Source: Odontesthes bonariensis (taxonomy: Eukaryota; Chordata; Actinopteri; Atheriniformes; Atherinopsidae). From it: DNA of 64,000 bases. A program made the position numbers and the translations under genes. Where the stretch lies: NCBI RefSeq assembly GCF_027942865.1, contig NC_134506.1:10562436-10626435 (forward strand), read 5' to 3'. Under the pieces are notes generated by a model. That model made no database searches. It was not told the origin of the DNA and was given only the letters and a program-made list of their open reading frames with translations. Positions within the stretch are counted from its first letter, which is position 1; the number at the start of each line of letters is the position of its first letter. Shown here in pieces: positions 55,940 to 64,000 of this stretch.

Positions 55940-57655
55940 GTTGGTCCAAACAAACCTGTTGAGACAGGAGGCTACGAAGGAAAGATATCAATCTGAACAG
56001 TTCGAGATTTTTATGCAACCAGGAACTAAACCGTCAGGGTTTTCTTCTTCTCTGCATACTTTGCGGTAGTTGCGATACTGCCACCCAGTGGTCACAAGCG
56101 TGGAATGAACCTGTTGTTCCGTTTTCACTCCTCGATTAAAACAATAATGTGTTCAGAACTACAATGACGAATGTGTATATTCTGGCTGTATTACCACAAA
56201 ACTGTTTAATGGTCGCAAAACACAAGCAATTAGTTATCTTTTGAGAGGAATGTGTGATTATTTTTTATCAAAGAAACACTTTTTTCAAGCTGTAAGACCA
56301 GCAGGTGGTGGTAATGAGCCAACACTTGTTCTACGTCCCCTCCAGGACCACAGACAGGTGCCGAGAAGTGCATGCCCATAAACCGTTTCAGGTGTGGATT
56401 ATTACATTTTCCCAATAAAGTTACAGTGATAATATTGAGTTGATAATGGTGTTTCATTCGTTCATCTGTTTTCTCATTTCTTCATGTAGATGAATAATAC
56501 ATGTACACCTATGATAATCCGACAATTGTAGCTCATCTGGGGGGGGCAGAAAACAATACCTGAAAAAATCGGTGGAAAACTACTACTACAACTTCAAGCA
56601 TAATAATAATAATAGTAAAAATAATAATATTAATAATAGTAATACTTTTATTTGGTAATGAAAATATGGTCACACTAGCATAAACCATGACCGTCAATTT
56701 TAATTCTTAATTTTTTATTTTTAATTAACATGCTCCACATTCTCCATTGAGGGTTTACATTCAAGTAGATACTTGGGGCAAGACATCCAGCCAACTCCAG
56801 CTTTTTATTACCTTCATTAAGTCTACATTTCAGATCATTATATACAACAAAAACCAAAACAAAAAACATACCATAAAAAAATTTTGGACTCGTTGAAATT
56901 CGCATCTGTTTATTCAATCAGGTAAATAAATGATAATGTAGTTATATCATTTAATTCCAGACTATCTTTAAAGCAGAGTTTTTCAGACCTTTGCCGAAAA
57001 GTGCATCCCCTGCTGGTCCTGATGCATTTCTCGGCAGGCAGGCATGCACTTTACGGCATAACACCGGCCGTCAGTTGGTGGCGCTAATGCACTATGTTAC
57101 CAAACCCCATTGAGTCGAAAACGAAGAAGATAGACCGGCACGCCGATGACAGGTAGTTTGGCGTCAGTGTTGTTGTCTACAGTTTCATGTATTATTATAT
57201 AGTTTGCGTTCATTTCGCTGGACCACGGTGTAGTACAGAAAACAGTGTAATCCTCGTTGTTTCTCCTCAACCCGATCTGAGCTGCTGGAACTGAAAGGAT
57301 TAGCCGTGTCGCTAACAGTTTTTCTTGTACAGAAACGAGGATATATGAAACTCCCCGTAGAAAAAAATGATAATGCAGAAAACAATAGCTTAAACCTGGT
57401 ACTTATAGATGAAATAAAACGATCTCACCGCATTGAGGTTAACTGAGACCTCGCGGGTCAATCGGCACGTTAAAATGAGCAATCTATAGAAAGTGAAAGT
57501 GTTTGCAGTAGTTATTAAAGGTGTCTGCTGATTAAAAAAAAAAAAAAAAAAGTTTTAGACCGCCTGTAACGAGTTATTTGACGTGATGTTCAAACAATCA
57601 CTGATTTCTAATTCCAACCAGATCATTTGAAACTGTCTTTTTTTCCAGTTGAAAC
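55940..57655. promoter_or_regulatory. Shared upstream region of syap1 and phospho2
   Basis: 1.7 kb between two divergent start codons; promoters and 5' UTRs of both genes must lie here. Visible items: an inverted pair at 56,994-57,057 (GCCGAAAAGTGCATCCCCTG against GCAGGCATGCACTTTACGGC reverse-complemented), a related single word at 56,356 (TGCCGAGAAGTGCATGCC), AAT-type microsatellite near 56,600-56,640 and an A run at 57,535. No TATA box or CpG island is obvious. The syap1 5' UTR probably begins within the first 200 bp. Confidence 0.5.
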
Positions 57656-58604
57656 ATGACCACTCTGATGGTTTTTGATTTCGACCACACTGTGGTTGAC
57701 GACAACAGTGACACCTGGGTGATCAAGTATGTAGTAAAAGTTTCATTACAAGACAATGAATCAGAATAGCAGAAGATATCTTGAGATTTTTTTTTTGTTC
57801 ACAATGTGTTTATTCATTGAGGATCATTTCGTCTGATCCTGTCCTCAGATGCCTTCCAGATCAGACTCTGCCCGACTCTGTGAAGAACTCATACAGAAAG
57901 GGCCACTGGACTGAGTACATGGGCAGGGTGATGAACTACATAGGTGAGAGTTCATTTTTTATGTTTGTGCTGTGTCTTACTGCCTTATACAACCTGCTCA
58001 GTCATCAGTTTGTATCTTTTTTTCATCGATTCCAACAGGAGAGCAGAAGGTCGGCCCCGACAGCATCCGCAGTGTGATGGAGACCATCCCCTTCACAGCT
58101 GGAATGACAGACTTGCTGACATTTATATCAGAGAATAAAAGCACCATTGACTGCATTGTCATCTCTGACTCCAACACCATGTTCATTGACTGGATCCTGA
58201 AGGCGGCGGGACTCCAGACAGCTGTCGACCAGGTTTTCACCAACCCGGGCAGGTTCAGTGAGTCGGGGTTCATGGAGGTAGAGTGCTACCACTCTCACGA
58301 CTGCCAGAAATGCCCCGTCAACCTCTGCAAGAGAAAAGTCCTGGAGAAGTACCTGTCCGAGCGGGCCGATGGAGGTACGACGTACCAGCGGATCTTTTAC
58401 GTGGGAGACGGTGGGAACGATCTCTGCCCTGCTTCCTGTCTGAGAGGAAATGATGTTGTGATGCCCAGGAAGGGGTACACTCTGGATAAACTTCTGGCCA
58501 AACTAGCAGCACAAGAAGGTGACGCATCTCTTAGAGCTCAAGTCATTTCCTGGAGCATCGGCACAGATATTCTCCAGGAGCTGAAAGCAAGTATACAGTC
58601 ATAG
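57656..58604 (+). CDS. phospho2: Pyridoxal phosphate phosphatase PHOSPHO2
   Basis: Three coding exons: 57,656-57,726, 57,849-57,943 and 58,039-58,604 (732 nt, 243 aa; mammalian PHOSPHO2 is 241). Donors GTATGT and GTGAGA, acceptors CTCAG and CAACAG, phases 2 and 1. HAD-superfamily phosphatase: the nucleophile motif MVFDFDHTVVDDNSD has Asp8 and Asp10; motif II is ISDSN (Ser98-Asn101); the metal-binding motif is VGDGGNDLCP (Asp179, Asp183). Other family blocks are SYRKGHWTEYMGRV, MFIDWILKAAG, a Cys cluster HDCQKCPVNLCK and MPRKGYTLDKL. It removes phosphate from pyridoxal 5'-phosphate, and possibly phosphoethanolamine or phosphocholine as in PHOSPHO1. The start has weak context (AAACATGA) but aligns with the family's start. 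No lesions. Confidence 0.97.
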
Positions 58605-60195
58605 TTCCGGCCAGTGGATCGATCAACTTCTCAGTCATGATTGTACTTGTCGCACTTATCATTGCAGAGGGCACACTGTCATTGTTCTGATTTCCAAATT
58701 GTGACAGTATTTCTAACTTTAATATTTTAAATATATTTTAGATGATAAGACTATTTATGATTTTTCTGTTTTCTTTTTTCAACTAAGCTCTGAAAAGGGA
58801 AAATTTGTGAGCAGGGAATTTGTGGTTGGACTCTTTTCATTTCTTTTTCTCTGGTGGTTTGGAGTGGAGGCCTCCGAATCAGGCTGCAATCCATAGTAAT
58901 TACAAAAACAGTGTTTGTTCAAGATCAGAGTTATTACCTGGTAGATAACCTGAAAAGCATGGAGGTGGCCTTAGAATTACTTCACATGAACAGTGTTAAG
59001 GGACAAACACCTGAGATTGACAGTAGGTTGAGAATATTGGCACTAAATAAATGGTAACCCAAAAGAAATGTAGCATCGAAAACGCTTCTTTCATAGCAGT
59101 AATCCCCTTAACACTCAATGGCCTTTATGCAGACCAACAATAATATTGAGACCATTGACCCTTTTCTACATGGGACAGTATTTCAAGTTATGGTGTTTGT
59201 ATGAGTTGCGTGTAGAATATTAAACTTAAATCCCAGTTTACATGCTACAGAGCATAGTTTGAATAATGCGTTATGTCCATGTAACAGCGCTGCAGTGTCT
59301 TATGCCCAAACCAAAGCTTTACTCGGGTTTCTGCCTCACTCAAAGGTTTGTGTTCTTTGTTCCTGCAGCCTTCCTGTTGTGCAGCTGCTCTGTTCTAAAA
59401 CAGGAATAATCTAGTTAAATTCTATTATTGCTTACTGCGAATGTGACCTTAATGGGTATAAGGCAGTCAGAAAGTAGTGTTTAGATGGAAGAGTCTCATT
59501 CAGAGTGAGGTATTAAGCGGGAATACTGGGATATTGCTGTACATGTAAATGTAGTCACTGGGCTTAGTGAAAATTATGCGGTTGTTTTTTTAAATAGTTT
59601 TGGTCCTGTATGAAACGTGCTGTGAAAGTAAAAGGCTTGACAGTTCAAGGGATTTTAAGCATTTTTAGATAACCTCAACAAGAGACTGCATACCATGGCC
59701 ATGGCTGCATGAAGTAATTCAGGAACCAAATCTTAAATCTTAAATCTACACCAGAAGTTAATGTCTTCTACGTAAGTCTGTAAGTAATTCTGCTAACAAA
59801 CAAACCATACCATAACCTCATAAGAAGATTTTAGTATTAACACAGCAAAATAGGCATGACTTACTTTTTTTGTTGCCGATAGTGTACGGAAGGTTTGGAT
59901 AAATATCTGTTTTCAAATGAGAGTACGAGAACAAAATGCTTTCATTTTTTTTCTTATTTTACTAAAAAGACACGGTAAGGTGTTTAAGTAACGATTTTAC
60001 AAATTGGGAAATAGCTTATTTCTTTGTTTTGAAGAACAAGATGGGAAAAATTAGGTGTATGTCTGTTAACATAAGGTTAAGCTAAAGCAGCCACTTAGTT
60101 AACTTTGTTTAGCATTACGACTCAAAGCATGTGGGCCTGACAAGAAACATGTTCCTAATGTCAGGACTCAAATCCCACTCTCTAGAATAAGAGCC
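58605..60195. other. phospho2 3' UTR and intergenic DNA
   Basis: No further gene. AATAAA at 59,046-59,051 is a candidate poly(A) signal for phospho2 (about 440 nt 3' UTR). The rest is AT-rich with no recognised repeat until the L2 copy. Confidence 0.45.
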
Positions 60196-60202
60196 CTCTG
60201 TT

Positions 60203-61494
60203 CAATTCAATTCAATTCAGTTTATTTATATAGCACCAAATTACAACAAATATCATCTCAAGTCACTTCAATAAAACAGTCTAATTCAAGCCAATTGGAG
60301 TTCAATTCATTGTGATCATAATCCAATTGATTAAATTCAAAATTAGTCCAATTCATACATACAGAACCAATTCAAAAACAATTTTGTGGCGAAGGAAACC
60401 AACAGATTGCACCGAAACTTCTCTTCGGTCCAATCTCCCATCCTAAGCATCCATGAGGCGACTGGAGAGAAACGACTCCCTTTTAACAGGAAGAAACCGC
60501 TGGCAGAACCAGACTCAGGAAGGGTGGCCATCCGCCTCGACCAAATGGAGTTTGAGAGGACAGAAAAGAGGGGACAACAAACACAGTAACACCATTCAGT
60601 GGATACCTGTTGAGACAGGGAAACACAAGTTAATGACAACAATAATGCCAAATGTACATAATATAAAATGAGAAACTTAATGGGGTAAAAAAGAGAGCAA
60701 AGTGAGGAAAGGTGTGACAGATGAAGCTCCCCAGCAGTCTAGGCCTAGCAGCTTAACTATGGGATGTTTCAGGATCACCTGAGGAAAGTTTTAAGCCTAA
60801 TCTCAAAGTTAGAGAGGGTGTCTGTTTCCCGGACATTTACTGGCAGCTGGTTCCACAAGAGAGGTGTCTGATAACTGAAGGCTCTGCCTCCTATTCTACT
60901 TTTAGAATTTGTGGGACAGCCCAATAATAAAGAATTACAGTAGTCCAATCTTGAAGTAACAAATGCATGGACTAGTTTTTCTGCATCACTCTGAGACAGG
61001 ATGTTCCTGATTTTGGCAATATTACAAAGGTAAAAGAAGGCAGTCCTAGAAACCTGTTTTATATGTGCGCCAAATGATAAATTCTGGTCAAAAATAACTC
61101 CAAGGTGCCTCACTGTAGTACTAGAAGACAAGGAAATACCATCTATAGTAACTATATAGCTAGACAATTTCTCCCTGAAGCGCTCAGGTCCAAAGATAAT
61201 GACTGCCTGAATTTAGAAGCAGTCATCCAGGTCATTATGTCTTTAAGACATGCTTGTAGTCTGACCAACCTATTGGTTTCATCTGGTTTTATAGATAAGT
61301 ACAGCTGAGTATCATGAGCATAGCAATGGAAATTTATGCCATGCTGTCTAATAATGTTACCTAATGGAAGCATAAGTGAAAAGAATCGGTCCAAGCACAG
61401 AACCCTGTGGAACTCCATGACTTACTCTGGTGTATGAGGAAGATTCTTCGTTTACAAGAACAAACTGAAATCTTTCAGATAAATATGACTTAAA
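60203..61494 (-). mobile_element. L2-clade LINE, copy 3, truncated with deletions
   Basis: 3' end at TTCAATTCAATTCAATTC (60,202), then the L2 3' UTR (CATCTCAAG, AACCAATTCAAAAACAAT, GGATGTTTCAGGATCACCTGAG). The RT C-terminus spans 60,775-61,494 on the minus strand. It lacks about 265 bp that copy 2 has between TACTTTTAGA and TGTGGGAC, plus small gaps near 61,205 and 61,372. 5' end at about 61,494. Confidence 0.9.
60775..61494 (-). pseudogene. L2 reverse transcriptase fragment, copy 3
   Basis: 61,418-61,152 contains [20 protein letters not shown], where the YADD active site has become YAHD, and [20 protein letters not shown]. 61,167-60,775 contains TVRHLGVIFDQNLSFGAHIK and FSYQTPLLWNQLPVNVRETD. 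The two parts are in different frames. The active-site change and deletions show an old copy. Confidence 0.88.
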
Positions 61495-63336
61495 CTCTGT
61501 TGAACATAATCCACCACATCAATCTCCCGGCCTGCAGGAACTTTGTTGCTTCTTATCCTCTCTCAGTTCAGGTCTGGAAAATGAGCTGGTATGGGCTACA
61601 TTTGCCCCAAGCCTGAAAACAGCTAAGTGTGGATGCAGAGGTCAGCTTTCCTCTCAGACCACATGACAACAATATGATAAAAGCTTACTGTGACATTTTT
61701 GTTCACCGACTGCAAAAAAAGAAGAAAAAAAAACTTCTTTCTATGCTATGCTTAACTCTGGCTCTTTCAAAAGGAAGATACAGACATGACAATGGTCCGA
61801 TAATCAACTTAGTCGTTTTTGCAAAGCGCAGCAAAGAAGTTATGTAACACAATAAAATATACAATCGCATTATTTTGGTCATATTTGTGTTTAAAACTGC
61901 ACTTAGCCTTGTTTTTATATTTTTCACTGCACACATTTACTTTTGTTGTAGCAAGAAAAGGACACGTGTTTCTCAGGAGAATATGTTCTGTTCTATTTAA
62001 GTATCCTTTGCGCTGTGGCAGTGAAGCAGCATGTGCAGTATTCAGACTTTAATGAAGCTATTCTTCCGTATGTAAATCACATCTGTGCTTTTCCAAAATA
62101 TCTGAATGTTTTCAGCAAAAACTGCTAATAGGTGTGATCATAGGTTGAAATCAGGAACTAAAGATATAGCCAACACTTGAATGTAAAAGCTTTATTATTG
62201 TTATTATTTTTTATTTGGCCTACAGGTTAAAAAAGATTTTAAAAAATGGTATTTCCAGGAGTGAAGTTTTGTCCTAGTTTTTAAAAGATACAAACTGCTA
62301 AATGAATTGTTTGTAATCTGTGTTTAAGTCTGTTTAATGTTGATGTAAGTCTCAGTTTGAAACATTAACTACTGGGCTGTTTTCTTCCATCCACATCATT
62401 AAAGGAAACAAACATTATTATGAAATATTGTTGGTGTAATGTCTCATGTCTTCTTACTTAGACATAGGCAGCACAGTTTTACTGGTTAGGTTTAGGCATT
62501 GCAACTGCTAGCCTAACATTGTCATCAAAACTATCAGATTTTGATTAGGAGAAGATCATGGTTTGGACTAATTCTTCATCAACTCACACTATAAAAATAA
62601 TTATTTACCTAATCCTAACATTGACCTAAACTTTACCATACCCTAACCAATAATGTCATCATACCTCTAATAATAAGATTTTATATTATAAATAAATATT
62701 CATACACTCAAACATGCAGTACAGCTCAGAATTTGTGATGAACTCTTTTTGTTCAAAGTAAGTATGCTGCCGATGACATATAAAATTACAACGATGAGAT
62801 GCAAAATGAGCATAAATTCTACGTTTTCCTTATAACTTAATCTACCCTGTGGTTATTGTTCCTGTTTAGGTGAAGTCCAGGTCTACCTTGAAATTGTCAA
62901 TGTCAATTTAAGAAAGGTTTTACATGTTTCATGTTTTGCACAAGTGATTGAAAGAATATAAGGGAATAGTTCTGGGACTTTATCCAGGTGTCCCATATTA
63001 TATGGCTAGTATAGTGGGTTTCCATACCTCTTCAATAGCCACTTTGAAGGAAAATCAAATTTTCTTGGAAACACATGCACTAGGAGATTTTTGTTAATAC
63101 TATTATGATAGATAAGGTTTTACATGTAAATTCTAACGATGCCACTAAAATCAGAATTATCTGGAATCCATGTTTTCTTGTTCACTGAGTAACCAGCAGA
63201 ACTATCCTGTTTTTTCTCAAATTTTCATTTTAATGAGGGAAATACACTACAAATCCCTGGTTTGATGGTCTACTTTGGCTTTACAGACCTTTACAAACAG
63301 CTGAAATGAGTTTGTGATCAGAGAAACTGTTGTTAC
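61495..63336. other. Intergenic, nothing recognised
   Basis: About 1.8 kb of AT-rich DNA with short frames only. CCTAACCAATA/CTAACATTG-type words near 62,515-62,650 are simple low-complexity sequence. No gene or RNA seen. Confidence 0.5.
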
Positions 63337-63480
63337 ATGCATCCATCCATCCACTTTCGAATACCTGCTTAATCAAATTCAGAGTCGTGGGGGGGCTGGA
63401 GCCTATCCCAGCTGCCATTTGGCGAGAGGTTGGGGACACCCTGGAGGGTTACCAGTCCATCACAGGGCCCAGATAAACGT
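63337..63480 (-). mobile_element. SINE fragment, same family as 42,788
   Basis: Reads CATCCATCCATCCACTTTCG then GGGGGGCTGGAGCCTATCCC, GGCGAGAGGTTGGGGACACC and CCAGTCCATCACAGGGCC. This is the reverse complement of the 3' half of the fish tRNA-derived SINE at 42,788-43,092. The pol III head is missing. Confidence 0.85.
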
Positions 63481-64000
63481 GACAAACAACCAGGCACTAT
63501 AATTGTTACAACAAAAATGTATTCTTAATTTTGAAACAAATTAAATACTTGTTTACACTTGTGCAGTTCATGTACAAGATGAACTCCACAGCCATGCTTT
63601 GGATTCCGTAAGCCTGTTTTGAGTCGAGTACCATTTATTAATCCCGAAATTAAGGTCTAGTAGCAAACATATATCAATACAAAATACACAAGGCACTATA
63701 CACAACATTGCACATATAACAGCCATATAACTCTTCCATATATTACACATATATCAGCCATATAGCTAAACGCTAATGTCAGCATGCTAACAAGCCATTA
63801 AATGAAGCCAACATGCTAATGTCTAGCTGGGTTTTTATTGTTCAATGTGATGTTCTGAAATTTTAACTTTCATGTTCACACTAGGTGAAAAAGATATGGC
63901 ACAGGAAAATCTACATGGGATTTCACCTTAATCCACTCAACAGTTGCTGGGACATACAAGAAAAGGTTTACATACCAAAAGAAAGTTTGATACTTTCAGA
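63481..64000. other. Right edge, nothing recognised
   Basis: AT-rich sequence with short repeats of CACATATA(A)CAGCCATATA near 63,710-63,770 and GCTAA/CATGCTAA words near 63,765-63,820. No gene seen. Confidence 0.45.

Noticed and set aside
55689..56069. 126-codon plus-strand frame near the syap1 start
   Set aside because: Antisense of syap1 exon 1 and its upstream region; no homology.
57998..58273. Minus-strand frames across phospho2
   Set aside because: Antisense of the phospho2 third exon.

Overview
This is vertebrate nuclear DNA, almost certainly from a teleost fish. Two intron-bearing host genes are recognisable (syap1 and phospho2), and the repeats are typical of fish: L2 and Rex1-like LINEs with AATTC-type tails, Tc1-like transposons, PIF/Harbinger and hAT elements, TTAA-target MITEs and a tRNA-derived SINE. 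There are no prokaryotic or viral genes.

Layout. Positions 1-9,512 are a minisatellite with a 49-bp unit (about 194 units, continuing past the left edge). A second array of about 52 units lies at 35,160-37,693. The first ~0.93 kb after each array are about 98.5% identical (9,500-10,430 and 37,680-38,610), so the arrays sit in two copies of a recent duplication. Each copy ends in an exon-like stretch with a splice donor, a short intron, a terminal exon and AATAAA. Upstream of the second array are exon-like pieces (33,446-34,893), one carrying seven perfect-phase 108-bp repeats that encode a 36-residue proline-rich motif. I call this a putative gene of unknown function with a partly broken frame.

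Positions 10,440-31,460 and 38,600-46,290 are transposon-rich. The pile at 14,849-24,504 can be read as nested insertions, each with its target-site duplication: a ~0.58-kb TTAA element was split by a hAT element (itself carrying a foldback MITE) and by an I/Nimb-type LINE with RNase H; that LINE was split by a TTAA foldback (itself carrying a BED-finger hAT) and by another hAT. Next comes a nearly intact PIF/Harbinger transposase exon (25,443-26,349). A perfect replication-dependent histone 3' stem-loop lies 23 nt after its stop codon, the most unexpected feature in the window. A nearly full-length but mutated L2 LINE follows (27,040-30,960).

Positions 49,270-58,604 are the host gene region. 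syap1 is on the minus strand (nine coding exons, 361 aa, no breaks), with a Tc1-like transposon in one intron and a Tc1 relic in another. phospho2 is on the plus strand (three coding exons, 243 aa). The two genes are head to head, 1.7 kb apart. From 58.6 kb to the end there is AT-rich sequence, a 5'-truncated L2 copy and a SINE fragment.
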